Assembly: GCA_001784725.1 (NCBI GenBank)
Contig: MFRX01000008.1
Location: 1 to 9,570 of the forward strand
Origin: Candidatus Moranbacteria bacterium RIFCSPHIGHO2_02_FULL_40_12b
Lineage (GTDB): Bacteria; Patescibacteriota; Minisyncoccia; Moranbacterales; 2-12-FULL-40-10
Direction: 5' to 3'
Length of the DNA: 9,570 nt
Shown here in pieces: positions 1 to 6,062 of this stretch (positions are counted from its first letter, which is position 1; each line of letters starts with the position of its first letter). The notes beneath the pieces are model-generated. The model had not been told where the DNA came from, did no database searches, and saw only the letters and a list, made by a program, of their open reading frames with translations. A program made the translations under genes and the position numbers.

Positions 1-961
1 ATTCTCCCTTAATCGCTTTGTAATAATCTTCCACCCTCGGCGCAGCCGATCCCAAAATTAATTTCGCTTTATAAATTTCCGCCAGTTTTTCCGCCACTGT
101 CCGCGCGTCATATCTTGGATTCATATCCCATTGCTTGAATGAAATATCCTGTTCCTCGTCTATGACAATTAATTTTAAATTTTTAAACGGCGCGAAAACC
201 GCCATCCGGGTGCCGATGATTATTTTCGCTTCGCCTGATTTTATTTTTTTCCAATTGGAATAAAATTTCCCCTTGGAAATTCTGCTGTGAAGCAGAACTA
301 TTTCTTCGGGCTCAAAATAAGCGCCATACCTTTCAACGGCCTGGGGCGTGAGCGTTAATTCAGGCAAAAGAATCAAAAATTGCGACTCCGGATATTGTTT
401 TTTTAATTTCAAAATTGAATGGATGTAGACCTCTGTTTTGCCGGAAGAGGCGGGACTATGCAATAAGTATTTAGTATCTTGTATTTTGTATAATTTATGT
501 TTTTTTGTAATTAAATTTACAGTATTTTTTTGCTCCACTGTTAACTTTATTTTTTTATTAAAACCATTCTTAATTCTTAACCCGCTTCGACTCAGCGAGG
601 CGAGTTCATAATTCTTAATTCTTTCTTTTGTTCTTTTCGGACAAAAGAACTTTAAAACCGTTCCGATAGGGGAGAGGTAACAGCCGGATATAAATTCCGC
701 CAGCTTTAATTGCTTCTCAGTTAAAAAATTTTCCTCCAGAATCTTATTGATTCGTTTCAGTTTAATATTTCCAAATCGCTCAAAATCTTGGCGGTTATTA
801 ATCACGATTCCCTCAATATCTCTTTTGAAAAATGGTATGGAAACCAGCGAACCATAGGGAATTTCCGCGTCCCATAAATACGAATAAAACTGCTGTCTTT
901 TTAGCGTTAGCGGAGTTATTGGATAAATGTCAACAATGTATTTTCCGGCTTTTTCATTCAT
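1..961 (-). CDS. priA: Primosomal protein N' (PriA helicase), N-terminal part, cut by window edge
   Basis: Reads from ATG at 961 leftward for 320 codons and leaves the window open. PriA is the superfamily 2 DNA helicase that restarts stalled replication forks. Visible here are the N-terminal DNA-binding part (about residues 1-100), a Walker A region SPASSGKTEVY (about 169-179), LLPELTLTPQ (198-207), GTRMAVFAPFKNL (250-262), the Walker B region IDEEQD (267-272) and motif III LGSAAPR (303-309). The neighbours of these motifs, such as TEVY, APFKNL and FKQW, are typical of PriA. Three key motifs deviate from the usual forms: the first Gly of Walker A is Ser169, DEEH is DEEQ (Gln271), and SATP is SAAP. 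Residues about 104-132 and 156-165 are encoded by palindromes and 7-bp repeats and look like inserts. The zinc-binding and C-terminal helicase parts lie outside the window. No Shine-Dalgarno is obvious. It diverges from thpR across 63 bp. Confidence 0.93.
   Translation of the reverse strand, partial: MNEKAGKYIVDIYPITPLTLKRQQFYSYLWDAEIPYGSLVSIPFFKRDIEGIVINNRQDFERFGNIKLKRINKILEENFLTEKQLKLAEFISGCYLSPIGTVLKFFCPKRTKERIKNYELASLSRSGLRIKNGFNKKIKLTVEQKNTVNLITKKHKLYKIQDTKYLLHSPASSGKTEVYIHSILKLKKQYPESQFLILLPELTLTPQAVERYGAYFEPEEIVLLHSRISKGKFYSNWKKIKSGEAKIIIGTRMAVFAPFKNLKLIVIDEEQDISFKQWDMNPRYDARTVAEKLAEIYKAKLILGSAAPRVEDYYKAIKGE
466..500. repeat. In-frame 7-bp-period repeat in priA
   Basis: Five consecutive heptamers on the plus strand, starting at 466, 473, 480, 487 and 494, follow the pattern (A/T)GTAT(N)(N), for example AGTATTT and TGTATTT. 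They are read on the minus strand in the priA frame as about KLYKIQDTKY (residues 156-165), just before the Walker A motif, where PriA proteins normally have a short linker. Units are degenerate, so the period is clearer than the sequence. Confidence 0.6.
566..631. repeat. In-frame ATTCTTA heptamer arrays around a hairpin in priA
   Basis: Two ATTCTTA units (566-579) are followed by a hairpin (stem CGCTTCG 583-589 with CGAGGCG 596-602, loop of six), then further heptamers beginning at 604 (GTTCATA), 611 (ATTCTTA) and 618 (ATTCTTT). The whole block stays open in the priA frame and encodes about residues 114-132, with RIKN appearing twice on either side of the hairpin-coded part. This part has no counterpart that I recognise in PriA and is probably an insertion. 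Confidence 0.65.
623..649. repeat. In-frame palindrome in priA
   Basis: TTCTTTTGTT (623-632) pairs with GACAAAAGAA (640-649), a ten-base-pair stem with one G-T pair and a 7-nt loop. It encodes FFCPKRTKE on the minus strand and abuts the ATTCTTA arrays, making a composite block of more than 80 bp inside priA. Confidence 0.6.
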
Positions 962-1024
962 GGCTTAATTGTAGCAAAGAAGCAAGGAATTGCTAGCGCG
1001 CCTGTCTTGTATTAAAATAACAAT

Positions 1025-1570
1025 ATGAAACAAAGGAAAATTTTTATCGGGATACGGCTGCCGGAATACGTTAAAAAGCGCCTTTCTGAAAAGATGGAAA
1101 AATGGAAAAATCTTCCGGTCCGGTGGTCTTTTGAAGAAAATCTTCACATTACGCTGTTATTTATCGGCTATATTAATGACGAAGCGATGATAGATATTTG
1201 CGATAGAACAAGGGAAGCCGCTGAAAAATCCGGCGGATTTGACATTAAATTTGAAAAAATCGGCTTCGGTCCGGATGAGAAAAATCCGCGAATGGTCTGG
1301 CTTTCCGGAGAAGCCAATGAAGGCCTGAAAAATTTAGCGGCTAATTTGGAAAAGGAACTGGGAATTACCAGGACATTCCGGAATGAAATCCGCCCCCACG
1401 TGACGCTCGGGAGGATCAGGCAAACCGCCTGGAAAAATATTACGGAGCCGCCGGAAGTCAAGGAAAAATTATCCATTTCTGTTCCGGCAAATTCGATTGA
1501 TGTGATGGAAAGCGTTTTGGAAAAGGGCAAGCGAAAGTTCATCACTCTTGAATCCTGCCCACTCAAATAG
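1025..1570 (+). CDS. thpR: RNA 2',3'-cyclic phosphodiesterase (ThpR/LigT family, 2H superfamily)
   Basis: A 181-residue protein, normal length for the family. Two HxT(L/x) motifs define the 2H phosphoesterase active site: HITL at residues 41-44 and HVTL at 125-128, spaced as in LigT/ThpR. The N-terminus KIFIGIRLPE and the block RPHVTLGR are characteristic. The family hydrolyses 2',3'-cyclic phosphate on RNA ends to a 2'-phosphate and can ligate 2'-5' RNA junctions in vitro; it acts in the cytoplasm and its physiological substrate is poorly defined. The start at 1025 gives the expected N-terminus, but no clear Shine-Dalgarno lies upstream. It is the first gene of a plus-strand run and is separated from the next gene by 59 bp that hold a degenerate palindromic repeat. 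Confidence 0.93.
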   Translation: MKQRKIFIGIRLPEYVKKRLSEKMEKWKNLPVRWSFEENLHITLLFIGYINDEAMIDICDRTREAAEKSGGFDIKFEKIGFGPDEKNPRMVWLSGEANEGLKNLAANLEKELGITRTFRNEIRPHVTLGRIRQTAWKNITEPPEVKEKLSISVPANSIDVMESVLEKGKRKFITLESCPLK

Positions 1571-1582
1571 TCATTACCTTGT

Positions 1583-1621
1583 CCTCTTCTACCTTTCAGG
1601 GAGAAGATTTAAGATGAGGGT
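1583..1621. repeat. Degenerate palindromic repeat with Shine-Dalgarno at its edge
   Basis: An imperfect hairpin (TCTTCT 1585-1590 with AGAAGA 1602-1607, plus inner CC/GG pairs) is followed by a G/A-rich tail ending GATGAGGGT (1613-1621). Its order matches, with substitutions and about one gap, the reverse complement of the palindrome at 4051-4084 inside gltX (stem, then a tail with GTGAGGG). The tail provides the GAGGG at 1616-1620, nine bases before the wecG start codon. Homology is inferred by eye. Confidence 0.5.
1616..1620 (+). promoter_or_regulatory. Ribosome binding site of the glycosyltransferase gene
   Basis: GAGGG nine bases ahead of the ATG at 1630 is a good Shine-Dalgarno and fixes that start. 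It lies in the tail of the degenerate repeat described at 1583-1621. Confidence 0.6.
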
Positions 1622-1629
1622 AAAAAAAG

Positions 1630-2346
1630 ATGCAAATTTTGGGAATAAAAATTGATAACTTTTCAGAAAATGAAATTTTTCAGAAAGTCAACGATTTTTT
1701 GAACGGTGATAATTTTCACCAAATTGCGACGGTTAACCCTGAATTTATTTTAGAGGCGCGGAGAGACGAGGAATTCAGTAATATTTTAAATCAATGCGAT
1801 TTGAACGTGGCGGACGGCATGGGAATAAAACTCGCTTTTTGGAGAAAAGGAGGAAAGTTGAAGTCCCGAATCGCCGGAGCGGATTTGATGATGGAAATTC
1901 TACGGATAGCGAATGAAAAAAATTTAGGAGTATTTTTAGCTGCAAATAAAAGGGGATTAAGCGGATGGGAAGAAACGGCAAGTGTAATAAGAAAATCTTA
2001 TCCTGGCATAATTGTTAGTGGCTGTAATTTAAGTAAAGATAATATACAGGAGAAGAATTATGAATTAGGAATTATGAATTATGAGATTGTTTTTTGTAAT
2101 TTTGGAATGGGTTATCAGGAAAAATTCCTCTATTCGCTCAAAAATGCTAAAAATGCTAAAATACGACTAGTCATGGGAGTAGGTGGCGGTTTTGATTTTA
2201 TCATGGGAAAAGTCAAGCGCGCGCCCCTAATTTTGCGCCAGATCGGCCTGGAATGGCTCTGGCGGCTAATCCAACAGCCCCAAAGGATTAAGCGCATCTG
2301 GAACGCCGTCATAATTTTCCCAATAAGAGTAATTTTAAATTTTTAA
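1630..2346 (+). CDS. WecG/TagA/CpsF family glycosyltransferase
   Basis: A 238-residue protein. Family blocks in order are: TVNPEFILEARRDEEF (residues 34-49), VADGMGI (60-66), RIAGADLM (80-87), FGMGYQEKF (158-166; usually LG.PKQE) and VGGGFDFIMGKVKRAP (184-199). By analogy with TagA, Asp62 and Gln163 are the likely key polar residues. The family transfers N-acetylmannosamine or a related sugar from a UDP-sugar to a lipid-linked acceptor at the membrane face, in teichoic acid, enterobacterial common antigen or exopolysaccharide synthesis. The exact sugar cannot be told here. The C-terminal basic and hydrophobic segment (WRLIQQPQRIKRIW and following) is typical for membrane contact. Residues about 143-152 (NYELGIMNYE) come from a 7-bp repeat and look inserted, just before the Gln163 block. 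No other envelope-polysaccharide gene is adjacent. Confidence 0.9.
   Translation: MQILGIKIDNFSENEIFQKVNDFLNGDNFHQIATVNPEFILEARRDEEFSNILNQCDLNVADGMGIKLAFWRKGGKLKSRIAGADLMMEILRIANEKNLGVFLAANKRGLSGWEETASVIRKSYPGIIVSGCNLSKDNIQEKNYELGIMNYEIVFCNFGMGYQEKFLYSLKNAKNAKIRLVMGVGGGFDFIMGKVKRAPLILRQIGLEWLWRLIQQPQRIKRIWNAVIIFPIRVILNF
2055..2082. repeat. In-frame GAATTAT heptamer repeat in the glycosyltransferase
   Basis: Four perfect-length units start at 2055, 2062, 2069 and 2076: three are GAATTAT and one is GAATTAG. They encode NYELGIMNYE. Since 7 is not a multiple of 3, the peptide runs through all three frames of the unit. This is the cleanest heptamer array in the window. Confidence 0.85.
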
Positions 2347-2350
2347 TTGT

Positions 2351-2385
2351 CATTTTTATTTTTGAATTTTAATTTTTAATTTTGA
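2351..2385. repeat. Intergenic A/T-only heptamer repeat
   Basis: Five heptamers starting at 2351, 2358, 2365, 2372 and 2379 (for example AATTTTA, ATTTTTA, ATTTTGA) fill the 43-bp gap between the glycosyltransferase and the membrane protein. The low complexity makes the period less certain than elsewhere. Confidence 0.45.
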
Positions 2386-2389
2386 TAAT

Positions 2390-2797
2390 ATGACCACAAA
2401 AACCAAGTTGATCCGCACGATTTATTTGTATGCAGTCGCGCTGGTAAGTTTAATCTTCACGGGAATCGGCGCGGGAACCATCCTCAATACCGGATTGAAA
2501 TATTATTTATTCCCCGAAGCGGAAAAGAAAAGCTATTTTGACTGCAATTACCAGCCGCCGATGGCCGCTTATCCCTCCAAAGAAGGAACCACTCCGGAGC
2601 AAAAAGAGCAGATTGACGCGATGATTAAGGATTATAAAAAATGGAAAGAGGAGAGAACGGGAGACAATTGCATCCGTCCCGCCCGGCAAAATAAAATCAT
2701 TGACGCGCTTACGATGCTGATCATCGCGCTTCCAATTTGCTTATTCCACTGGAGGATAATCAAAAAAGATAAAAAGGATAAAGAAGAGAATAATTAG
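2390..2797 (+). CDS. Small membrane protein with two transmembrane helices, function unknown
   Basis: 135 residues. A first hydrophobic helix spans about residues 9-40 (core YLYAVALVSLIFTGIGAGTI) and a second about 104-124 (core IDALTMLIIALPICLF). Both tails are basic (TKTKLIR at the N-terminus, KKDKKDKEE at the C-terminus), so by the positive-inside rule both ends are cytoplasmic and the loop of residues 42-100 faces out. The loop is hydrophilic, begins with aromatic residues and holds Cys52 and Cys94, which could form a disulfide. The first helix resembles that of small membrane proteins often seen in Parcubacteria (possibly DUF5671-like), but I cannot confirm a family. No clear Shine-Dalgarno. 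It overlaps a possible GTG of the following frame by one base, but that GTG is not the real gltX start. Confidence 0.8.
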   Translation: MTTKTKLIRTIYLYAVALVSLIFTGIGAGTILNTGLKYYLFPEAEKKSYFDCNYQPPMAAYPSKEGTTPEQKEQIDAMIKDYKKWKEERTGDNCIRPARQNKIIDALTMLIIALPICLFHWRIIKKDKKDKEENN

Positions 2798-2810
2798 TGG
2801 TATACAAATT

Positions 2811-2844
2811 ATCCCCCTTTGGAAAAGGGGGACTAAAGGGGGAT
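2811..2844. repeat. Palindromic repeat (CCCCCTTT stem) upstream of gltX
   Basis: CCCCCTTT (2813-2820) and AAAGGGGG (2824-2831) form a perfect eight-pair stem with a 3-nt loop, followed by a second copy of the right arm (AAAGGGGGAT, 2835-2844). This plan of a stem-loop plus an extra arm also fits the elements at 2869-2912 and 4051-4084, so the three are probably one family. Confidence 0.75.
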
Positions 2845-2868
2845 TTGAAAAATAAAATTAGCACTGCA

Positions 2869-2912
2869 AATCCCTCGTCCGCCTTGCGGACACTCCCTTT
2901 ATTAAAGGGAGA
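2869..2912. repeat. Palindromic repeat with two hairpins just upstream of gltX
   Basis: Two perfect hairpins lie side by side: GTCCGC/GCGGAC (2877-2882 with 2886-2891, loop CTT) and CTCCCTTT/AAAGGGAG (2893-2900 with 2904-2911, loop ATT). They are preceded by AATCCCTC. The arms run in the reverse order of the element at 2811-2844, so the two elements face each other across about 24 bp. The GGGAG of the last arm is the only purine-rich tract before the gltX ATG, but it sits about 17 bases away, far for a Shine-Dalgarno. Confidence 0.75.
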
Positions 2913-2928
2913 GATATTTGAATATTAT

Positions 2929-4488
2929 ATGGATAAAATCCGCGTCAGATTCGCGCCGTCGCCGACGGGCTATATGCATATCGGCAATTTTCGGACGGCA
3001 CTCTATACTTACATTTTTGCCAAAAAAAATAAAGGGGATTTTATTTTGCGCATTGAAGACACGGACCAGAAACGGTATATTCCGGACGCATTGGAAAAAT
3101 TAATTAAAATTATAAATTGGGCTGGCTTTGAATATAATGAAGGTGTATTTCTTAAAACCGATAGAGGTTCGACCTCTCTCGACCATAACGACCAAAAGAG
3201 GTCGAACCTCTTTTATGAAAAAGGAGATTATGGGCCATATATCCAATCCGAACGGCTGGATATTTACAAAAAACACGCGGAGCAATTGCTTAAATTAGGA
3301 CATGCTTATTATTGCTTCTGTACTCCGGAGCGGCTGGAAGAAATGCGGAAAAATCAACTGGCGAATAAACAGGCGCCGATGTATGACCGGACTTGCCTCA
3401 AATTGACCAAAGAGGAAGTGGAAGATAAATTAAAAAAAGGAGAATTATATGTCATCCGGCAGAAAATAAATACGGAAGGAATAACGGAATTTGATGATAT
3501 GGTGCGCGGCAAAGTGCAGATAAAAAATGAACTTCTAGACGACCAGGTGCTTTTAAAATCAGACGGTTATCCGACTTATAATTTCGCCAATGTCATTGAT
3601 GACCATTTGATGGAAATAACGCATGTTATTCGAGGCGAAGAATACATATCCAGCACGCCGAAATATATCCAGCTTTACCAGAATTTTGACTGGAAGATGC
3701 CGGAAATTGCCCATTTGCCATTGCTTTTGAATACCGACCGGACTAAATTATCCAAGCGGCAAGGAGATGTCGCGGTTGAAGAATATATCGCTAAGGGATA
3801 TTTGAAAAATGCTATAATAAATTTTGTCGCGCTTTTGGGCTGGAACCCCGGAGAGGGGAGCACGCAGGAGATTTTTTCTTTTAATGAACTGGTTGAAAAA
3901 TTTGACCTTAAAAAAGTCCATAAAGCCGGCGCGGTTTTCGACAGTAAAAAACTGGACTGGCTGAATTCGCGGTATATCAAAAAATTATCTATAGATGAAT
4001 TGTATGATTTAGCGTTGCCGTTTTTGGAAAAAAAAGATTTTTTTGTAAATCCCTCACCCCTAACCCCTCTCCCAGAGGGAGAGGCGGATAAAAAGGACTG
4101 CATTAAAAAAGTTTTAACCATTGAACAGGAACGCTTAAATAAATTATCCGGAGTAGGGGAGAGTAATAAGTTTTTTTTTCAAGATATTAATTATGGCAAA
4201 GAACTTCTGCACTGGAAAGATATGAATGATAATGATATAATATCACTATTGGAAAAAGCGGTTATTGTCCTTGCGGGAATAAAAGAAGAGGACTGGACCA
4301 GAAAAAATCTGGAGGAAATTCTATTAGAAGCGGCTGGCGAAAAGAGAGGCGAGTTCCTTTGGCCTTTGCGCGCGGCTTTAACCGGCGAAAAAAAATCTCC
4401 GCCGCCGGGCGAAGTCGCCTGGGTATTGGGAAAAAAAGAAAGCACTGCCAGGATAAAAAACGCGATAAGCATCATAAAAAATGCCTAA
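2929..4488 (+). CDS. gltX: Glutamyl-tRNA synthetase (class I)
   Basis: 519 residues from the ATG at 2929. This start yields MDKIRVRFAPSPTGYMHIGN, the classic GluRS N-terminus. The frame is open from a GTG at 2797, but those 44 codons are made of palindromic repeats and should not be included. Signatures are the HIGH-like HIGN (residues 17-20), the RIEDTD block (41-46), a Cys-x-Cys at 129/131 with Tyr152 and Cys156 placed like the GluRS zinc-binding region, YGPYIQSERL (101-110), VIRGEEYISSTPK (233-245) and the KMSKS-like KLSKRQGD (273-280). The C-terminal helical anticodon-binding part ends at 519. The enzyme charges tRNA-Glu in the cytoplasm; whether it also charges tRNA-Gln (non-discriminating) cannot be read from this. 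Two in-frame repeat inserts lie at about residues 79-95 and 375-386. The last eight bases overlap the next gene, implying translational coupling. Confidence 0.96.
   Translation: MDKIRVRFAPSPTGYMHIGNFRTALYTYIFAKKNKGDFILRIEDTDQKRYIPDALEKLIKIINWAGFEYNEGVFLKTDRGSTSLDHNDQKRSNLFYEKGDYGPYIQSERLDIYKKHAEQLLKLGHAYYCFCTPERLEEMRKNQLANKQAPMYDRTCLKLTKEEVEDKLKKGELYVIRQKINTEGITEFDDMVRGKVQIKNELLDDQVLLKSDGYPTYNFANVIDDHLMEITHVIRGEEYISSTPKYIQLYQNFDWKMPEIAHLPLLLNTDRTKLSKRQGDVAVEEYIAKGYLKNAIINFVALLGWNPGEGSTQEIFSFNELVEKFDLKKVHKAGAVFDSKKLDWLNSRYIKKLSIDELYDLALPFLEKKDFFVNPSPLTPLPEGEADKKDCIKKVLTIEQERLNKLSGVGESNKFFFQDINYGKELLHWKDMNDNDIISLLEKAVIVLAGIKEEDWTRKNLEEILLEAAGEKRGEFLWPLRAALTGEKKSPPPGEVAWVLGKKESTARIKNAISIIKNA
3163..3211. 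repeat. In-frame inverted pair of 15-bp palindromes in gltX
   Basis: AGAGGTTCGACCTCT (3163-3177) is itself a palindrome with centre TCG. Its exact reverse complement AGAGGTCGAACCTCT stands at 3197-3211, 19 bp further on, so the whole 49 bp can fold into one long hairpin or two small ones. It encodes about RGSTSLDHNDQKRSNLF (residues 79-95), between EGVFLK and EKGDYGPYIQSER, where GluRS normally has a short loop. The core GGTTCGACC recurs at 9196-9204 in the nuclease gene. Confidence 0.85.
4051..4084. repeat. In-frame palindromic repeat in gltX (encodes SPLTPLPEGE)
   Basis: CCTCTCCC (4066-4073) and GGGAGAGG (4077-4084) form a perfect eight-pair stem with loop AGA, preceded by a third related arm CCCTCACCCC (4051-4060). 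It encodes SPLTPLPEGE in the gltX frame, at a point between helices of the C-terminal region. Repeats of this type with the same translation are familiar in many bacterial genomes. A degenerate relative appears at 1583-1621. Confidence 0.8.
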
Positions 4489-5821
4489 AATTAGAATAAA
4501 AAATAAAATGATTGCGAGTGTGATAACTACACTAGTTTGTTTACTTTTTGCCGGCAAAATAAATATCGTAAGAGCGCAGGAAAGCATAAATAATTTAAGC
4601 AAGGAAAATCAAAAAAAAGCGGAGGAATGGCAACGCCAATACGATGAATTAAACCGAAAAAGTGAAGCTTTTGAAAAAATAATATTACTCAAACAAAAAC
4701 AGCAAACTACTTATGACAACCAAGTATCTATTATTGAAAATGAAATAAGCAAGCTGGAAACAGACATTGAAATCAATAATAAGAAAATAAGCGAGTTAAG
4801 CGGACAAATTGAGGAAATCAAGGGAAAAATTACCGAGAAGGAAGCAATGATGCGAAAACAAAGGGCAATACTGGCAGAACTTATTAAGGCCTACTATGAA
4901 AATAACCGGCAAAACATCATATTATCCTCAATCCATGGCGTAAAAGCATATTCAATTACTTCAAAAAGGGACCGGCTCGCGCAATTGGGCGATAAAATAG
5001 GTCAAATTATCGGCAACATAAAATCAATCAAAAATTCATTGAATCAAGAAAAGGACGCGATTGAAAAAAATAAAGATAAAGTTGCGCAACTGACTCAAAT
5101 TATGGAAGAAAGAAACACTGATCTTGAGAATAGTAAAAAACAAAAAGAGATATTAGTAGCGCAGACCAAAGGAGAAGAAAGCCGGTATCAGCAATTGCTG
5201 CAAAGGGTGGAAGAGCAAAAAAAGGAACTGCTGGGCGATATAGATGATTTGTATAACGCTAACAGTTCGGAATTGGACGTGTTGGCAGCCAGTTTGGAAA
5301 AACCGACCAGCGGGCTGGCATCCACATCATGGTATTATTCACAAAAAGACAGCCGATGGGGGAATAACAGGATTGGACAATCTAAATCGTTGTTAAAGGA
5401 TTATGGTTGCGCCATAACCGACGTGGCAATGGTCTTCACATATTATGGTCAATCTATAACTCCTAAATCAATGGCCAAGCAGCCAATATATTCTTGGGAT
5501 TTAATTAATTGGCCGGCATCATGGAGCGGCGGCATTAAAATAGACACAAAATACGGCAATTCTCACGGCAATATAAACTGGAGCGTAATTGATAAAAAAA
5601 TTGAAAGCGGTAATCCAGTCATTGTCTTTATTAAGGCCAAGGGCAGTGCCGGACACTATGTAGTCATTCATCATAAGGCAAAAAATGGGAAATATGTCGT
5701 CCATGACCCTTATTTTGGGTCTAATATCTATTTGGACTCAACTATGAAGCTTTTAGGGAAGCTTTATGGAACTTCAATATCAAAAAGCGCGGTCAATCAG
5801 ATGATAGTGTATGAGAAGTAG
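4481..5821 (+). CDS. Secreted coiled-coil protein with C-terminal C39-like cysteine peptidase domain
   Basis: 446 residues. A basic N-terminus (KIRIKNK), a hydrophobic core (IASVITTLVCLLFAG, 11-25) and VRA-QE (30-34) form a signal peptide, probably cut after Ala32. Residues about 36-265 are a long charged coiled coil rich in K, E, Q and I with almost no Pro or Gly, like the stalks of PcsB or CwlO-type envelope proteins. A linker (270-282) leads to a papain-fold domain: WYYSQKDSRWG (284-294), Cys310 in YGCAITDVAMV, His392 in GHYVVIHH and Asp409 in VHDPYFG, a plausible Cys-His-Asp triad of the Peptidase_C39_2/C39-like type. It probably acts outside the membrane on peptidoglycan cross-links or a protein; the substrate is not known. 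The start at 4481 lies inside the last codons of gltX. A second ATG at 4508 (residue 10) is possible and would shorten the signal peptide's basic region. Confidence 0.88.
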   Translation: MPKIRIKNKMIASVITTLVCLLFAGKINIVRAQESINNLSKENQKKAEEWQRQYDELNRKSEAFEKIILLKQKQQTTYDNQVSIIENEISKLETDIEINNKKISELSGQIEEIKGKITEKEAMMRKQRAILAELIKAYYENNRQNIILSSIHGVKAYSITSKRDRLAQLGDKIGQIIGNIKSIKNSLNQEKDAIEKNKDKVAQLTQIMEERNTDLENSKKQKEILVAQTKGEESRYQQLLQRVEEQKKELLGDIDDLYNANSSELDVLAASLEKPTSGLASTSWYYSQKDSRWGNNRIGQSKSLLKDYGCAITDVAMVFTYYGQSITPKSMAKQPIYSWDLINWPASWSGGIKIDTKYGNSHGNINWSVIDKKIESGNPVIVFIKAKGSAGHYVVIHHKAKNGKYVVHDPYFGSNIYLDSTMKLLGKLYGTSISKSAVNQMIVYEK

Positions 5822-6062
5822 AATTCTTTACGAATTACGAATCACATACAAATATATGAATCATTTTTATTTAGATTGCATTTTTGAGATAAATCTAGCG
5901 TAATAGGTTCGGTCAACGTGTTTGCTGTATGTTAAGGATGTCGTGAAAGATATAATGTGCGACGTTGTATAAATATAAGAAAAACCGCTTTCAACCCTTT
6001 CCCCTTGTGAAATACGGCGCAAACAAAAGCGGTTCTGGATTAAAAAATTATAAAAATATTTT
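5822..6062. other. Convergent intergenic spacer, 241 bp
   Basis: Lies between the peptidase gene (plus) and iscU (minus). It begins with a short heptamer run (units starting at 5822, 5829 and 5836; TACGAAT twice), holds a TATAAT hexamer at 5951-5956 without a convincing -35, and a 9-bp inverted repeat at 5983-6034 described separately. No open frame of credible length, tRNA or known RNA motif is visible. The middle part (about 5880-5970) is less A/T-rich than the ends and unexplained. Confidence 0.6.
5976..6034 (-). terminator. Probable terminator of the isc operon
   Basis: Read on the minus strand, AACCGCTTT (6034-6026) pairs with AAAGCGGTT (5991-5983) and is followed directly by TTTTTCTTAT. 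The 9-bp stem and T-run fit a factor-independent terminator about 30 bp past the iscU stop. The 34-nt loop is longer than usual, which lowers the confidence. Confidence 0.5.

Noticed and set aside
962..1024. Divergent promoters between priA and thpR
   Set aside because: Only weak -10-like hexamers (TACAAT on the minus strand at 973-968, TATTAA at 1010-1015) are present, without -35 boxes at proper spacing, so I did not annotate them.
2131..2162. Short 9-bp direct repeat AAAATGCTA in the glycosyltransferase gene (encodes KNAKNAK)
   Set aside because: Only two copies, a codon-multiple period and plausible simple local duplication; not part of the heptamer class.
2797..2928. N-terminal extension of gltX from the GTG at 2797
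   Set aside because: The canonical GluRS N-terminus begins at the ATG at 2929 and the upstream codons are palindromic repeat sequence.
3163..3211. GGTTCGA motifs reminiscent of the T-arm of a tRNA (also at 9196-9204)
   Set aside because: No acceptor, D or anticodon arms surround them, stems do not have the T-arm spacing, and they lie inside intact reading frames of gltX and the nuclease.
3675..4121. Minus-strand open frame of 148 codons opposite gltX
   Set aside because: A shadow of gltX. It contains the reverse reading of the palindromic repeat and no domain.
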